Shown here: positions 42,454-53,075 of the stretch, in pieces
How positions within the stretch are numbered: the stretch's first letter is position 1
Layout: each line of letters begins with the position of its first letter
Assembly: GCA_934500835.1 (NCBI GenBank)
Contig: CAKSTR010000001.1
Coordinates: 186,001 to 250,000, forward strand
Direction of reading: 5' to 3'
DNA: 64,000 bases
DNA from: an uncultured Paracoccaceae bacterium
Lineage (GTDB): Bacteria; Pseudomonadota; Alphaproteobacteria; Rhodobacterales; Rhodobacteraceae
Translations under genes and position numbers: made by a program
The notes under the pieces: model-generated
Seen by the model: the letters and a program-made list of their open reading frames with translations, nothing else
Databases searched by the model: none
What the model was told of the DNA's origin: nothing

Positions 42454-42643
42454 TCCACATATGGCTGCGACCGGACCCGCCCCGATCAGCCGGGGTCGGC
42501 GGCATTCCTGTGCCGCAGGAACAGGATCACCCCGATCCCGGGCAGGACGCATCCGGATTTACCTCGCCTGAATGACAGACGGCGGAGAGGCATCGCGCAG
42601 GACTCTGGCCGAAACGGAGGCCGCATCAGCCTTGGCCCCGATC

Positions 42644-42883
42644 CTAGCTGCGGCGCATCCAGCGCCAGAGATAGACCACGGGCCAGCGCAGCAGGCTGGC
42701 CCCGGCGGCAAGGAAGACCATGCCCCAGAGCGGGCCGCCGACAAAGGTCACCCAGCCAAGGATCGGGATGCCGACCGCGATCAGCCCATAGGCCGCCCGC
42801 CAGTGATAGTCGCGCGACGGCAGCATGGCGATCAGATTGGCGGCAATCAGCCAGAGGCAGCCGAGGGCGAGGGGAAGGGTCAT
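42644..42883 (-). CDS. DUF2484 family small membrane protein
   Basis: The 79-residue product has two or three hydrophobic segments (LALGCLWLIAANLIAML; AAYGLIAVGIPILGWVTFVGG; WGMVFLAAGASLLRWPVVYLW). It fits the small DUF2484 proteins found in Rhodobacterales dcw clusters between murC and murB. Function unknown. It follows the next membrane gene by 13 bases. Confidence 0.75.
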   Translation of the reverse strand: MTLPLALGCLWLIAANLIAMLPSRDYHWRAAYGLIAVGIPILGWVTFVGGPLWGMVFLAAGASLLRWPVVYLWRWMRRS

Positions 42884-42896
42884 GCGCTCATCCTGC

Positions 42897-43229
42897 CTAG
42901 ATCGAGTAGAAAAGCAGCATCAGCGCCAGGCCGTAGACCGCCGAAATCACGATGCCCGCCCGCTCCCAGCGGGCCACCAGCATGCCAAGCAGCAAGCCCG
43001 CGCCGGGGCCGATCAGCAGCACAGCGGCGATGAAGAACTGCCCAAGCCCCGGGTACATGCCGCCGGTGGCCTGCTGCGAGAGCCACCAGAACATCAGCGC
43101 GGTCGCCAGCACCGCGGCCAGCGCCAGAAGCGGCAGCCAGCGCCAGCCGCGCCGCCAGGCGGCATGGGCGCCCCAGCCACAAAGGCAGCTGACCAGAACC
43201 AGACAGAGGAAATATATCGTTTCGCCCAT
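42897..43229 (-). CDS. Small membrane protein of the dcw cluster
   Basis: The 110-residue product has three or four hydrophobic segments (IYFLCLVLVSCLCGWGAHAAW; LPLLALAAVLATALMFWWL; FFIAAVLLIGPGAGLLLGML; IVISAVYGLALMLLFYSI). No family name comes to mind. It starts 4 bases after the murC stop, so it is part of the murC message, and precedes the DUF2484 gene. A role in envelope synthesis is suggested only by position. Confidence 0.65.
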   Translation of the reverse strand: MGETIYFLCLVLVSCLCGWGAHAAWRRGWRWLPLLALAAVLATALMFWWLSQQATGGMYPGLGQFFIAAVLLIGPGAGLLLGMLVARWERAGIVISAVYGLALMLLFYSI

Positions 43230-43233
43230 CCGC

Positions 43234-44658
43234 TCAGGCAGCCTGCGCGGTCAGCTTGGCCGGCAGGGCATTGGCCCATCCGCTGATCGTGCCCGCCCCG
43301 AGGCAGACGAAGATGTCGCCCGGGCGGGCCTGTTCGCGGAAAAGCCGCGCGAGGTCGGCTTCGTCCAGGCAGGCGCGGGCGTGGCGGTGACCGTGCGCGA
43401 TGAGGCCGGCGACCAGATCGTCGCGGGTGGCGCCGGGGATCGGGTCCTCGCCCGCCGCATAGACATCGGCGATGGCGACCACATCGGCCTCGTTGAAGCA
43501 GGTGCAGAAGTCGTCGAACAGGTTCGACAGGCGCGAGTAGCGGTGCGGCTGGTGGACGGCGATGACCCGCGCGCCGGGGGTGTTGGAAATCGCCTGACGC
43601 GCGGCCTTCAGCACGGCGGCGATTTCGACCGGATGGTGGCCGTAATCATCTATGATGGCGGCGCCGTTCACGTCGGCGACCTTGGTGAAGCGGCGGTTCA
43701 CCCCCGCGAACCCGGCCAGGGCCTCGCGGATTTCCTCGCGCTTCATGCCCAGATGGCGGGCGACGGCAACGGCCGACAGCGCGTTCGAGACGTTGTGCTG
43801 GCCCGGCATCGGCAGGGTGCAGCCTTCGATCCGGCTTTCCTCGCCTTCGTTCTGCAAAAGGATGTCGAATTTCGAGGTGGCACCGTCGAAGGTCAGGTTC
43901 ACCGCCCGCACATCGGCCTGGGCGTTGAAGCCGAAGGTGACGACGCGGCGGTCGGTGACGCGGCCGACAAGGGCCTGCACCTCGGGGTGGTCGGTGCAGC
44001 AGACGGCGACGCCGTAGAACGGGATGTTCGAGACGAAATCGAGGAAGCCCTTGCGCAGGTTCTCGATGTTGCCCCAGTGCTCCATGTGTTCGGGGTCGAT
44101 GTTGGTCACGATGGCGATGGTGGCAGGCAGCCGGTTGAAGGAGCCGTCCGATTCATCGGCCTCGACCACCATCCATTCGCCGGCGCCGGCGCGGGCATTG
44201 GAGCCATAGGCATGGATGACGCCGCCGTTGATCACGGTGGGATCGAAGCCGCCCTTGTCCAGCAGGGTGGCGACCATGGTCGTCGTCGTGGTCTTGCCAT
44301 GGGTTCCCGCGATGGCGATGTTCGAGCGCAGGCGCATCAGTTCCGCCAGCATCTCGGCGCGGCGGACGACCGGCAGCTTCTTGCGGCGGGCTTCCTCCAG
44401 TTCGGGGTTGCCCTTCTTGATCGCGCTGGAGATGACGACGACGGCGGCCTCGCCGATGTTGTCGGCGCGCTGGCCTTCGAAGAAGGTGGCGCCCAGCTTG
44501 ACCAGCCGGTCGGTGATCTTCGAGGCTTTGGCATCCGACCCCTGCACCCGGTAGCCCAGGGTGATCAGCACCTCGGCGATGCCCGACATGCCGATGCCGC
44601 CGATGCCGACGAAATGGATCGGGCCAAGTTCCAGCGGCAATTTGGTGGCGGCGTTCAT
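43234..44658 (-). CDS. murC: UDP-N-acetylmuramate--L-alanine ligase
   Basis: The 474-residue Mur ligase adds the first amino acid (L-Ala) to UDP-MurNAc. It has [17 protein letters not shown] at the N-terminus (UDP-MurNAc site), the ATP loop [20 protein letters not shown] (about 113-132), [21 protein letters not shown] and [14 protein letters not shown]. The start overlaps the murG stop by four bases. Confidence 0.97.
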   Translation of the reverse strand: MNAATKLPLELGPIHFVGIGGIGMSGIAEVLITLGYRVQGSDAKASKITDRLVKLGATFFEGQRADNIGEAAVVVISSAIKKGNPELEEARRKKLPVVRRAEMLAELMRLRSNIAIAGTHGKTTTTTMVATLLDKGGFDPTVINGGVIHAYGSNARAGAGEWMVVEADESDGSFNRLPATIAIVTNIDPEHMEHWGNIENLRKGFLDFVSNIPFYGVAVCCTDHPEVQALVGRVTDRRVVTFGFNAQADVRAVNLTFDGATSKFDILLQNEGEESRIEGCTLPMPGQHNVSNALSAVAVARHLGMKREEIREALAGFAGVNRRFTKVADVNGAAIIDDYGHHPVEIAAVLKAARQAISNTPGARVIAVHQPHRYSRLSNLFDDFCTCFNEADVVAIADVYAAGEDPIPGATRDDLVAGLIAHGHRHARACLDEADLARLFREQARPGDIFVCLGAGTISGWANALPAKLTAQAA

Positions 44659-45752
44659 GTCGGTTCTCCTGCCAACTCTTCCACAAGGGCGACAAGGCGC
44701 GCGGTGGCGTCGGGTTTGCCCTCGGACAATGCGTTGCGGGCCATGGCCTCGGCGGCTTCGGGGTTGCCAAGGATCGCGGCGATGTGGCCCGCGAGGGTGG
44801 CGGCGTCAAGCAGCTTTTCGGGAATGACCACGGCTGCCGCTGCGTCAGCAAGGCCGCGGGCGTTGGCGGTCTGATGGTCGCCGGTGGCGGCGGCGAAGGG
44901 GATCAGGATCGACGGGCGGCCAATGACCGAGATGTCGGCGACCGACGAGGCACCCGAGCGGCTGATGACCAGCTGCGCCTCGGACAGCCGCCGGGGGATG
45001 TCGGCGAAGAAGGGCGCGATTTCCACCCGGACGCCGGCGGTCTCATAGGCGGCGGCGGCGCGGGCGGCGTCCTCGTCGCGGGCCTGATGGGCGATGCGAA
45101 GGTTGGCCAGAAGCGACTCCGGCAGGTGCGCCACGGCGGCGGGAACCACATCCGACAGGATCCGCGCGCCCTGGGAGCCGCCGATCACCAACATGGACAT
45201 CGGGTAGTCGCCGGGCGGGATGTAGGGGGCCGAGGCGCGTTCCAGCACCGCAGCGCGGACCGGGTTGCCGGTGGGCGTGCCGGTCACGCCCTGCGGCAGC
45301 GCCGTGGGCCAGGTGCCGCAGGCGATGCGGTCGACGCGCGGCGCGAAGATCTGGTTGACCCGGCCAAGCACGCCGTTCTGTTCGTGGATCATCCGCGGCC
45401 GGCGCAGAAGCCAGGCCGCGCCCAGTGCCGGGATCGAAGGGTAGCCGCCGAAGCCCACCACCACCGCCGGCCGGTCGGCCAGCTGCGAGACGACCGCCTT
45501 CAGGACGCCCCCCGCGATACGGAAGGGCACCGCCAGTTTCGCAAGCGCGCCCCCGCGCGAGAAGGTGGCCGACGGCACCTGCTCGATCTTCACCGCCTGC
45601 GGAAAACCGCCGGCATAGCGCGCGCCGCGGTCATCGGTCGAGAGTTTGACCCGCCAGCCGCGGGCCAGCATGGTCTCGGCCAGCGCCTGCGCGGGGAACA
45701 TATGCCCGCCGGTGCCGCCCGCCGCGATCAGGAGAAGCCGCTCGCGCGCCAT
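44655..45752 (-). CDS. murG: UDP-GlcNAc--lipid I GlcNAc transferase MurG
   Basis: The 365-residue GT28 enzyme makes lipid II at the inner face of the membrane. It has [19 protein letters not shown] at the start (G-loop 1), [45 protein letters not shown] (G-loop 3) and [24 protein letters not shown]. The ATG abuts the ftsW stop (TAGATG), and the stop overlaps murC. Confidence 0.97.
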   Translation of the reverse strand: MARERLLLIAAGGTGGHMFPAQALAETMLARGWRVKLSTDDRGARYAGGFPQAVKIEQVPSATFSRGGALAKLAVPFRIAGGVLKAVVSQLADRPAVVVGFGGYPSIPALGAAWLLRRPRMIHEQNGVLGRVNQIFAPRVDRIACGTWPTALPQGVTGTPTGNPVRAAVLERASAPYIPPGDYPMSMLVIGGSQGARILSDVVPAAVAHLPESLLANLRIAHQARDEDAARAAAAYETAGVRVEIAPFFADIPRRLSEAQLVISRSGASSVADISVIGRPSILIPFAAATGDHQTANARGLADAAAAVVIPEKLLDAATLAGHIAAILGNPEAAEAMARNALSEGKPDATARLVALVEELAGEPT

Positions 45753-46919
45753 CTACCGCCCGCTCCGCTTGAAGACTTCGGACATGCGGTCACGCGGACG
45801 GGTGCGGGTCATCGCCAGCAGGGCGCCAACGGTGATGCCGGCCGCGATCAGCGACGAGCCGCCGTAGGAGATGAAGGGCAGGGTCATGCCCTTGGCAGGC
45901 AGAAGCCGCACGGCGACGCCCATGTTGATCATCGCCTGCACCCCGAAGACGCAGGCCAGACCCGCGCCGGCCAGCCGGGTGAAGGGGTCCCGCTCGGCCA
46001 TCAGCCGAACGAGCGAGCGCACGACGATCACGCCGAACAGCGCAAGGATCAGAAGGACAAGGATCAGCCCGTATTCCTCGGCCGCGACGGCGATGATGAA
46101 ATCGGTATGGGCATCGGGCAGCGACCATTTCACCTGGCCCTCGCCCACGCCGACACCGAAGAAGCCGCCCTCCTGAATGGCGTTGGTGGCATAGCCAAGC
46201 TGGGTGCGCGGGTCCACGTCGGGGGCAAGGAAGCCGTCGATGCGGCGGGCGAAGTGCTCGGACGCGCCATAGGCGATGACACCGCCGCCCGCGACCAGGC
46301 CCCCGATGCCGACGATCAGGAACATCGGCGCGCCGGCGACGAAATAGATGACGCCCCAGGCAAAAAGGATCAGTGCCGACTGGCCGAAGTCGGGCTGCAT
46401 GGCAAGGAAACCGACGACGACGACAAGGAGGCCGAAGGAGAGAATCTTGCCCGGAGGGCCGCCGACCTGCTGGCTGGCCGCCATCAGCCAGGCGGTGACG
46501 ACGACGAAGGCGGGTTTCAGGAACTCGGACGGCTGCAAGGAGAAGCCGCCAATCGACAGCCAGCGGATGGCGCCCTTGCCGTGGTCTTCCCCCACGAAGG
46601 GCAGGGCGACGAGCAGGATCATCGCGAAGAGAAAGCCGATGGTGCCAAGGCGGCGGACCGTCTCGGGCGACATCATCGAAACCGCGATCATGGTCGCAAG
46701 CCCCATCCCGCCGAAGATCGCCTGCTTCTGCACATAGTAGAACGGCTCCAGCCCGTTGCGGCTGGCAAGCGGGACCGAGGCCGCAAGCCCAAGCACCAGC
46801 CCGATGCCGAAGAGCATGAAGATCGACGACAGCGTCCATTTGTCGATGGTGCGCCACCAGCGCGGAAGCACCGGCTCCGTGACCGGAACAGGATTGGAGC
46901 CATAGACCATTTCAGTCAT
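45753..46919 (-). CDS. ftsW: Septal peptidoglycan polymerase FtsW (SEDS family)
   Basis: The 388-residue inner-membrane glycosyltransferase works with FtsI at the septum. It has about ten hydrophobic segments and SEDS-family stretches: GAIRWLSIGGFSLQPSEFLKPAF (the GARRWI and QPSE motifs), AMQPDFGQSALI, RRIDGFLAPDVDPRTQLGYA, SLPDAHTDFIIAVAAEEYGLI and LPAKGMTLPFISYGGSSLIA. The length is typical. It is adjacent to murG. About 85 bases separate it from ogt upstream. Confidence 0.96.
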   Translation of the reverse strand: MTEMVYGSNPVPVTEPVLPRWWRTIDKWTLSSIFMLFGIGLVLGLAASVPLASRNGLEPFYYVQKQAIFGGMGLATMIAVSMMSPETVRRLGTIGFLFAMILLVALPFVGEDHGKGAIRWLSIGGFSLQPSEFLKPAFVVVTAWLMAASQQVGGPPGKILSFGLLVVVVGFLAMQPDFGQSALILFAWGVIYFVAGAPMFLIVGIGGLVAGGGVIAYGASEHFARRIDGFLAPDVDPRTQLGYATNAIQEGGFFGVGVGEGQVKWSLPDAHTDFIIAVAAEEYGLILVLLILALFGVIVVRSLVRLMAERDPFTRLAGAGLACVFGVQAMINMGVAVRLLPAKGMTLPFISYGGSSLIAAGITVGALLAMTRTRPRDRMSEVFKRSGR

Positions 46920-47005
46920 GGGGAGCCGCCTCGATTTTACTGCCTCTGGCCCGGATGTTCCCCCCGGGCTCTGGCATGAACTCTAGCGGCAATCGCGGCG
47001 CGTGG

Positions 47006-47527
47006 CTAGCGCGAATGCGGCGGGGCGCCGGGGCCGAAGGCCGCCGCCTCATGGCGCAGAAGCCAATCCTTGCGCGGGATGCCGCCGCCATAGCCGGTCA
47101 ACCGGCCCCCTGCCCCGACAAGCCGATGGCAGGGCACGAGGATCGAGATGAGATTGGCGCCGTTCGCAGCACCCACCGCGCGGGGCGCCTCGGGCCGGCC
47201 AAGGCGGCGGGCAAGACCGGAATAGGTCTCGGTCGTACCGGCGGGAATGGTATGCAGCGCCTGCCAGACCGATTGCCGGAAAGCCGGCCCGGGCTGCGCG
47301 AGAGGCAGATCGAACGCCGCACGTTCGCCGGCGAAATAGGCGGCAAGCTGGAGGCGAAGGTCCCGGTGAATCCGGGTCTCGCCGCTGGCAATCCGGCCCC
47401 AGACGGCCAGCCGGTCGCGTCCCGTCTCCAACCGCCCGCCATGTGGCCAATCCAGGAGGTGCAAGGCGTCCTGCCCGGCGATCGCCAGCATCGGCCCAAG
47501 CGGGGTGTCGATCCAGGCCTCTCTCAT
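47006..47527 (-). CDS. ogt: Methylated-DNA--protein-cysteine methyltransferase
   Basis: The 173-residue suicide enzyme removes O6-alkyl groups from guanine. The active-site motif LISILVPCHRLVGAGGRLTGYGGG carries the acceptor Cys in PCHR (about residue 136), and the helix-turn-helix part is PAGTTETYSGLARRLGRPEAPRAVG. ATG 47527 (MREAWIDTPLGPM) is chosen with AGGAAAGGGG upstream. Its place between murD and ftsW inside the dcw cluster is unusual. It could use read-through from murD or its own promoter. Confidence 0.92.
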   Translation of the reverse strand: MREAWIDTPLGPMLAIAGQDALHLLDWPHGGRLETGRDRLAVWGRIASGETRIHRDLRLQLAAYFAGERAAFDLPLAQPGPAFRQSVWQALHTIPAGTTETYSGLARRLGRPEAPRAVGAANGANLISILVPCHRLVGAGGRLTGYGGGIPRKDWLLRHEAAAFGPGAPPHSR

Positions 47528-47591
47528 GCGTGCCCCTTTCCTGCCTTCTCGCCGTTCATCCGCATCCGGTTGAGCGGCTGCCGGCGTCCGA

Positions 47592-47740
47592 TGGGGGCAT
47601 TCTGCCCCCAAACCCCCTGAGGATATTTGGAGACAGAAAATGAACGCAGTCTGCGCCCGCATTTTCTGTCTGGAAATATCCCCGCCGGAGGCATCGCCCG
47701 AGCCGGTCGCGCGCTTGCGCGCAGAGGCGAGAGAAAAGGC
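47592..47740. repeat. GC-hairpin + GGATATTT element, copy 3 (head-to-head pair)
   Basis: Hairpin TGGGGGCA-TTC-TGCCCCCA (47592-47610), then a plus-strand GGATATTT...GAAAATG arm (47621-47642). An inverted copy (47660-47681) makes a 22-base imperfect stem with two mismatches. Next come the hairpin GCGCGC-TT-GCGCGC (47709-47722) and AGAGGCGAGAGAAAA (47723-47737). The whole arrangement is repeated at 62244-62385. It lies just past the murD stop. Confidence 0.88.
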
Positions 47741-47766
47741 TTGCGCCTGAAGGGCGCTCTCTTGCC

Positions 47767-49167
47767 TTAGCCAACCAGCGCGTGCACGCGGGCGGTGAAA
47801 TCCTCGCCGCGCTTCTCGAAGTTCGGATACTGGTCGAAGCTGGCGGCGGCGGGGGCCAGAAGGACGACCTCGCCCGGTTCCGCCTCGGCGGCGGCGCGGG
47901 TGACGGCGCGCTCCATCGTCTCGCAGATCTCATGCGGAGTCTGGCCGAGTTGCAGGGCGAAGTCGCGGGCGGAATGACCGATGAGATAGGCTTTCACCAC
48001 CGCGGGAAGATAGGGCTGCAGCGCGGCGATGCCGCCGTCCTTGCCCATGCCGCCGGCGATCCAGCGGATCTTCGGGAAGGCCTGAAGGGCCTTGGCGGCG
48101 GAGTCGACATTGGTGGCCTTGCTGTCGTTGATGAAGCGCACGCCGCCCCGTTCGGCCACCAGCTGGCTGCGGTGCGGCAGGCCGGCGAAGCTGTGGAGGG
48201 CGCCCTCGATCAGCTTCGGCGCAAGGCCGAGGGCACGGGTCGCGGCATAGGCGGCGCAGGCGTTCTGGTGGTTGTGGGCGCCGGGCAGGCCCTTGACCTC
48301 GCGCAGGTCGATCGAGGCGACCTGCCGTCCCTTGCGCCATTCGGCGAGAAAGCCCTTGCGGGCGAAGACGGACCAGCCGAAGCCTTCGAGCTTCTGCCCC
48401 GAGGAGATGCGGATCACCCGGTCGTCGGCGGGCGATTGCGCCAGTTGGCCGGCAAGAAAGCGGCCCTCCACCTCATCCACCCCGATCACCGCACGGTCGG
48501 GGCCGCCTTCGGCAAAAAGCCGGCGCTTGGCGGCGAAATAGCCGCCCATGCCACCATGACGGTCCAGATGGTCGGGCGAGAGGTTGGTGAAGACCGCGAT
48601 GTCGGGGGTCAGCGCGCGGGCAAGCTCGGTCTGGTAGGAGGAGAGTTCCAGCACCACCACCTCGCCATCCTGCGCGGGGTCGATGGAGAGGACACCCTTG
48701 CCGATGTTGCCGGCCATCTGGGTCGGGCGGCCCGCGACCTGCAGGATGTGGTGGATCAGCGCGGTGGTGGTGGATTTGCCGTTTGATCCGGTGATGGCGA
48801 CGGCGCGGGGGGCGGTTTCGAAACTGTCCCATTGCGGCGTGGCCCAGCTTTGGAAGAAAAGGCCGATGTCGTTGTCGACCGGCACGCCGGCCTCAAGCGC
48901 GCGGGCGATCACCGGATGCGGCGCGGGGTAGAGGTGCGGGATGCCGGGGCTGGTGATCAGGGCGGCGACGCCGTCGAAGGCGGCGTTGCGGGTAAGGTCG
49001 GTGATCCTGTGACCCTCGGCTTCGGCCCTGACGCGCGCTTCGGGGCTGTCGTCCCACAAAAGCGGTTCCGCCCCGCCGGCGGCAAGGGCGGCGGCGGTGG
49101 CAAGCCCCGAGCGGCCGAGGCCGAGAACGGCGACTTTCGCGCCCTTGTAGCCCTTGACCGGGATCAT
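47767..49167 (-). CDS. murD: UDP-N-acetylmuramoyl-L-alanine--D-glutamate ligase
   Basis: The 466-residue Mur ligase adds D-Glu. It has [22 protein letters not shown] at the N-terminus, the ATP loop [20 protein letters not shown] (about 120-139), [33 protein letters not shown], and [15 protein letters not shown] near residue 345. The C-terminal domain ends [10 protein letters not shown]. It is followed by a composite repeat element and preceded by the DedA gene. Confidence 0.97.
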   Translation of the reverse strand: MIPVKGYKGAKVAVLGLGRSGLATAAALAAGGAEPLLWDDSPEARVRAEAEGHRITDLTRNAAFDGVAALITSPGIPHLYPAPHPVIARALEAGVPVDNDIGLFFQSWATPQWDSFETAPRAVAITGSNGKSTTTALIHHILQVAGRPTQMAGNIGKGVLSIDPAQDGEVVVLELSSYQTELARALTPDIAVFTNLSPDHLDRHGGMGGYFAAKRRLFAEGGPDRAVIGVDEVEGRFLAGQLAQSPADDRVIRISSGQKLEGFGWSVFARKGFLAEWRKGRQVASIDLREVKGLPGAHNHQNACAAYAATRALGLAPKLIEGALHSFAGLPHRSQLVAERGGVRFINDSKATNVDSAAKALQAFPKIRWIAGGMGKDGGIAALQPYLPAVVKAYLIGHSARDFALQLGQTPHEICETMERAVTRAAAEAEPGEVVLLAPAAASFDQYPNFEKRGEDFTARVHALVG

Positions 49168-49234
49168 CTGTTTTCCCCTTCTGCTTTGCCCGCAGCAATA
49201 GGCGAGGTGCCGGGAAAGGAAAAGGCCTGCGGAC

Positions 49235-49798
49235 TCAGCCCCCGGCGGCGCGGCGTCTTTGCCAGCGGTGAAAGGCGAAGACCGCCGCGAGGAAGAGCCC
49301 CACCGCCAGGGCCAGGTGCCAGTGCAGTTGCACAGGGCCGAGAAGGCGGCCGATCAGGTGGCCGGAGGCATGGCCAAGGGCGGTCAGCACCGTGGTCCAG
49401 ATCGCGCAGGCCAGCGCATCCAGCAGCGCAAAGCGCGGCCATGCGATGGGGGTGGTGCCGATCAGCACCGCGCCCGCGCTTTTCATCCCGTAGAGGAAGC
49501 GGAAACCGAGGATGCCCAGGACGGGACGGGCCGCCAGCCGGCGGCCAAGGGCGGCGACCGGCCCCCTGGCCAGCAGCCGCCGGGCAAGGGCGCCCTGCCC
49601 CGCCTTGCGCCCGACAAGGAAGAAGATGTTGTCGATCAGCATCGCACCCAGCGCCACTGCAAGAACGGCCTGCCACAGCGGGAAGAAACCGCGATGGGCA
49701 AGGACGCCGCCCAGGAAAGCCACGGTCTCGCCCTCGGCCATGGTGCCGAGGGTCAGGCCGGGCAGGCCGGCGGCGGAGATCATCGTTTCAAGGCTCAT
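49235..49798 (-). CDS. DedA/SNARE-associated family membrane protein
   Basis: The 187-residue integral membrane protein has the DedA pattern: [16 protein letters not shown] (re-entrant loop, acidic residue), [17 protein letters not shown], and [35 protein letters not shown] (the conserved R and G-rich region). DedA proteins are linked to membrane lipid transport, including recycling of undecaprenyl phosphate carriers. That would make sense inside a peptidoglycan cluster (inference). It lies between DUF2161 and murD. Confidence 0.85.
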   Translation of the reverse strand: MSLETMISAAGLPGLTLGTMAEGETVAFLGGVLAHRGFFPLWQAVLAVALGAMLIDNIFFLVGRKAGQGALARRLLARGPVAALGRRLAARPVLGILGFRFLYGMKSAGAVLIGTTPIAWPRFALLDALACAIWTTVLTALGHASGHLIGRLLGPVQLHWHLALAVGLFLAAVFAFHRWQRRRAAGG

Positions 49799-49820
49799 CG
49801 GCTGTTCCTGTGGCGGACCC

Positions 49821-49841
49821 CGATTTTTCGTCGAAAAATCG
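49821..49841 (-). terminator. 21-nt palindromic hairpin after the DUF2161 gene
   Basis: CGATTTTTCG and CGAAAAATCG form a perfect 10-base stem around a single T, 17 bases past the DUF2161 stop. It is related to the hairpin at 20206-20226. Confidence 0.5.
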
Positions 49842-49858
49842 TGCCCTGCCGGCCGGTG

Positions 49859-50539
49859 TCAAACGGGAACCAGCCCCGGCAGTTCCCCCGCATGATCCCG
49901 AAGTGCGGCCTGCCCTTTCGGAGAAAGCGCGTAGAGCCCATGCGCCGGGCGGTCGAACCAGCCGTAATGGTCGGCGCGCATCAGGGTGGCCGCGCGGGCG
50001 GCGCCGGTGGTCCGCGCCACCTCGGCCGGGCGCGAGGGGCCGTGGGCGGCAAGGTGGCTGGCGCAGCGCAGGGCGTCCTGACGGTAGGCGGTCATCCTTG
50101 GCACGCCCGTCGTGCCGGCGGTGTTCGGATCGCCGACGCGGCGCTCGAACTCGCGCAGAAGGCGCGCAGCACCGGGGACGTTGCGGCGGGGGCTGTAGGG
50201 ACCGGGGTCGAGATGGGCGGTGGTCTGGCCCGCGGCCGCATCGACCGCCAGAAGGCCAAGGCCAAGGCGGCGGCAGAGCGCGAGGATGTCGCGGTAGCGC
50301 GAGGACCAGCCCCGCGGGCCGGGGGCCGGCACCGCAAGATAGACCGTATCCACCAGAGCCTGCCGCGCCACGCCCTGCATCACCAGTTGCAGCGAGAAGC
50401 TGCGCTTCATCTCGACGACCACGGGCGGCTCTTCCCCCCGGCGCGCCACCACGTCACAGGCGCCGATCTCGGCCTTCACCTCATAGCCCTGGCCCTGAAG
50501 ATAGGCCTTCAGGGCGGGATAGAGGTCGGCCTCGCGCAT
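49859..50539 (-). CDS. DUF2161 protein, putative PD-(D/E)XK-type phosphodiesterase
   Basis: The 226-residue protein begins MREADLYPALKAYLQGQGYEVKAEI and has CDVVARRGEEPPVVVEMKRSFSLQL: an Asp, then Glu-x-Lys, in the arrangement of restriction-like nucleases (about residues 29-45). The C-terminal part (MTAYRQDALRCASHLAAHGPSRPAEVARTTGAARAA...HGLYALSPKGQAAL) looks like a winged helix. The function is unknown; a nuclease-like role is a fold-level inference. It starts one base after the mraY stop, so it is co-transcribed with peptidoglycan genes. Confidence 0.75.
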   Translation of the reverse strand: MREADLYPALKAYLQGQGYEVKAEIGACDVVARRGEEPPVVVEMKRSFSLQLVMQGVARQALVDTVYLAVPAPGPRGWSSRYRDILALCRRLGLGLLAVDAAAGQTTAHLDPGPYSPRRNVPGAARLLREFERRVGDPNTAGTTGVPRMTAYRQDALRCASHLAAHGPSRPAEVARTTGAARAATLMRADHYGWFDRPAHGLYALSPKGQAALRDHAGELPGLVPV

Positions 50540-50540
50540 G

Positions 50541-51623
50541 TCAGCGCACCTTCAGCGTGGCCAGACCGATGGCGGCAAGGATCAGCGAGATGATCCAGAA
50601 CCGGATGACGATCTGCGGCTCGGCCCAGCCCTTCTTTTCGAAATGGTGGTGAATCGGGGCCATCAGGAAGATGCGCTTCTTGGTGCGCTTGTAATAGGCG
50701 ACCTGGATGATGACCGACAGCGCCTCGACCACGAAGAGGCCGCCGACGATGGCCAGCACGATCTCGTGCTTGGTGCAGACGGCGATGGCGCCAAGGGCGC
50801 CGCCAAGCGCCAGCGACCCGGTGTCGCCCATGAACACGGCCGCCGGGGGGGCGTTGTACCACAGAAAGCCAAGACCGCCGCCGAAGAGGGCCGCGGCGAA
50901 GACGATGAATTCGCCGGTGCCGGGGACGAAATGGACGCCGAGATAGCTGGAATAGGTGGCGTTGCCCACGGCATAGGCGATGACGCCAAGGGTGGCGCCG
51001 GCGATCATCACCGGCATGATGGCAAGGCCGTCAAGCCCGTCGGTCAGGTTCACCGCATTGGCGGCGCCGACGATCACGATCATGCCGAAGGGCACGAAGA
51101 AGATGCCCAGGTTGATCAGCGTGTCCTTGAAGAACGGCAGCGCCAGCTGGTTGGTCAGCCCGTCGGGATGGAACATCGCGGCGGCATAGGAGGCCAGCGC
51201 GGCGATCCCTAGGCCAAGGATGAAACGGATGCGCGAGGACACGCCCTTGGTGTTCTGCTTCGTGACTTTGGCATAGTCGTCGGCAAAGCCGATCAGCCCG
51301 AAAGCCAGCGTGACCAGCAGTACGATCCAGACATAGGGCACATCGAGCCGCGCCCAGAGAAGCGTCGAGACCATCAGCGCCGAGAGGATCAAGAGCCCGC
51401 CCATCGTGGGGGTGCCGGCCTTGGCGAAATGGGTTTGCGGGCCGTCGTCGCGGATCGGCTGACCCTTGCCCTGCTTTCTGCGCAAAAGGTCGATCAGCGG
51501 GCGGCCGAACAGGAAGCCGAAGATCAGCGCAGTGGCGAAGGCCCCGCCGGCCCGGAAGGTGATGTAACGGAAAAGGTTGAAGAATCCGCCTGTGTCGCCG
51601 AAGTCCGCCAGCCAGTATAGCAT
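50541..51623 (-). CDS. mraY: Phospho-N-acetylmuramoyl-pentapeptide transferase MraY
   Basis: The 360-residue enzyme has about ten membrane segments and makes lipid I from UDP-MurNAc-pentapeptide and undecaprenyl phosphate. It has [11 protein letters not shown], the catalytic aspartate pair in [23 protein letters not shown] (about 112-134), [16 protein letters not shown], and [19 protein letters not shown] with [24 protein letters not shown] (nucleotide-binding loop). The start overlaps the murF stop by one base. Confidence 0.97.
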   Translation of the reverse strand: MLYWLADFGDTGGFFNLFRYITFRAGGAFATALIFGFLFGRPLIDLLRRKQGKGQPIRDDGPQTHFAKAGTPTMGGLLILSALMVSTLLWARLDVPYVWIVLLVTLAFGLIGFADDYAKVTKQNTKGVSSRIRFILGLGIAALASYAAAMFHPDGLTNQLALPFFKDTLINLGIFFVPFGMIVIVGAANAVNLTDGLDGLAIMPVMIAGATLGVIAYAVGNATYSSYLGVHFVPGTGEFIVFAAALFGGGLGFLWYNAPPAAVFMGDTGSLALGGALGAIAVCTKHEIVLAIVGGLFVVEALSVIIQVAYYKRTKKRIFLMAPIHHHFEKKGWAEPQIVIRFWIISLILAAIGLATLKVR

Positions 51624-53053
51624 TATTCTGTCCCTTCTGTCGGGGCGGCCTTCTGGCCGAGTTTGCGCATCTGGTCAACGATCAGACTGACTTTGGAGCC
51701 CTTGGAGCCCTTCACGAGAACGATATCGCCGGCATCGAAAAGCTGGCGCGAACGGGGCGCAAGCTCGCTTGCGGTCTCCACCCATTCGCCGCGCTGGCCG
51801 CGCGGCAGGGCCTCCCACAGCGTGCGCATGCGGGGGCCGACGCAATGGATCGTGCTGACGGCGGCCAGGCCCTTGTGGCGGGCGATGTCGCGGTGCATGG
51901 CGATCTCATCGGGGCCAAGCTCCAGCATGTCGCCAAGGATGGCGATGCGGCGGCCGTTGCCGACGCGGCCGATGCCGTCGGTGGGGCGGGCGGCGATCAG
52001 CACGTCAAGGGCTGCGGCCAGCGAGACCGGGTTGGCGTTGAAGGCATCGTCGATCAGGTCGAAGAAGGTCTCCTCGACCAGATCGAGGACGATCCGCTCG
52101 CGGGTGCCGCGGCCCGAGGGGGGCGCCCAGCGGCCGATGTCATGGGCCGAGAGCACCGGATCGGCGCCAAGGGCGGCGGCGGCGGCCAGGGCACCAAGGG
52201 CATTCAGCGCGAAATGGCGGCCGGGGGTGGAGACCTTGTAGAGCATCGGCCCGGCGGGGGTGGTGGCGCGGCAGACCGTCGTTTCGTCGAAGATGTTGGC
52301 GCTGTCGAGGTGCCAGTCGGCGCGGGTCTCGCCAAAGGTGACGGTGCGGTGCGGGGCCGCGGCGGCGATCATCCGCGCCGAGGTGGAGAGGTCGGCATTG
52401 ACGATGGCGACGCCGCCCGGCTCCAGCCCGCGGAAGATGGCGGCCTTTTCATCCGCGATGCCGTCGAGGCTGTCGAAGGCGGCAAGATGCGCCGGCGCGA
52501 TGGTGGTGATCATCGCCACATGCGGCCGGGTCAGGCGTGCCAGCGGCTCGATCTCGCCGGGGTGGTTCATGCCGATCTCGATCACGGCGTAATCGGCATC
52601 GGCCGGCAGGCGGGCAAGCGTCAGCGGCACGCCCCAGTGGTTGTTGTAGCTGGCCTCGGCGGCGTGGACGCGGCCCTGTCCCGACAGGATGGCGCGCAGC
52701 ATCTCCTTGGTCGAGGTCTTGCCGACCGAGCCGGTGATGCCGACGACACGGGCCTTTGCCCGGGCGCGCCCGGCGGTGCCGAGCCGGCCAAGGGCGGCAA
52801 GGACGTCATCGACGATCAGGAGCGGGGCCTGCGGCGAGACGCCTTCGGGGAGGCGGCTGACCATGGCGGCGGCGGCGCCCTTCTGCAGCGCCTGTGCCAC
52901 GAAGTCATGGCCGTCGCGGGCATCGGTCAGGGCGACGAAGAGATCGCCCGGCCGGATCGTGCGGGTGTCGATCGAGACGCCGGTGGCCGCCCAGTCGGTC
53001 GTGCTGCGGCCAAGGGTGGCGGCAGCGGCGTCGCTGGCGCTCCACAGGGTCAT
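51623..53053 (-). CDS. murF: UDP-MurNAc-tripeptide--D-Ala-D-Ala ligase
   Basis: The 476-residue Mur ligase adds the D-Ala-D-Ala dipeptide, completing the pentapeptide. It has [27 protein letters not shown], the ATP loop [20 protein letters not shown] (about 104-123), [50 protein letters not shown] and [18 protein letters not shown] element lies between it and murE upstream, so the spacing to murE (about 106 bases) is larger than elsewhere in the cluster. Confidence 0.97.
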   Translation of the reverse strand: MTLWSASDAAAATLGRSTTDWAATGVSIDTRTIRPGDLFVALTDARDGHDFVAQALQKGAAAAMVSRLPEGVSPQAPLLIVDDVLAALGRLGTAGRARAKARVVGITGSVGKTSTKEMLRAILSGQGRVHAAEASYNNHWGVPLTLARLPADADYAVIEIGMNHPGEIEPLARLTRPHVAMITTIAPAHLAAFDSLDGIADEKAAIFRGLEPGGVAIVNADLSTSARMIAAAAPHRTVTFGETRADWHLDSANIFDETTVCRATTPAGPMLYKVSTPGRHFALNALGALAAAAALGADPVLSAHDIGRWAPPSGRGTRERIVLDLVEETFFDLIDDAFNANPVSLAAALDVLIAARPTDGIGRVGNGRRIAILGDMLELGPDEIAMHRDIARHKGLAAVSTIHCVGPRMRTLWEALPRGQRGEWVETASELAPRSRQLFDAGDIVLVKGSKGSKVSLIVDQMRKLGQKAAPTEGTE

Positions 53054-53075
53054 GCGCGCGCCCCTTGACGAAGGG

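Noticed and set aside
42559..42744. A 61-codon minus-strand frame between murB and DUF2484
   Set aside because: It overlaps the DUF2484 gene, has low-complexity Ala/Ser/Pro content, and has no ribosome-binding site.
42952..44874. A 640-codon plus-strand frame opposite murC
   Set aside because: Antisense shadow; murC carries all Mur-ligase motifs on the minus strand.
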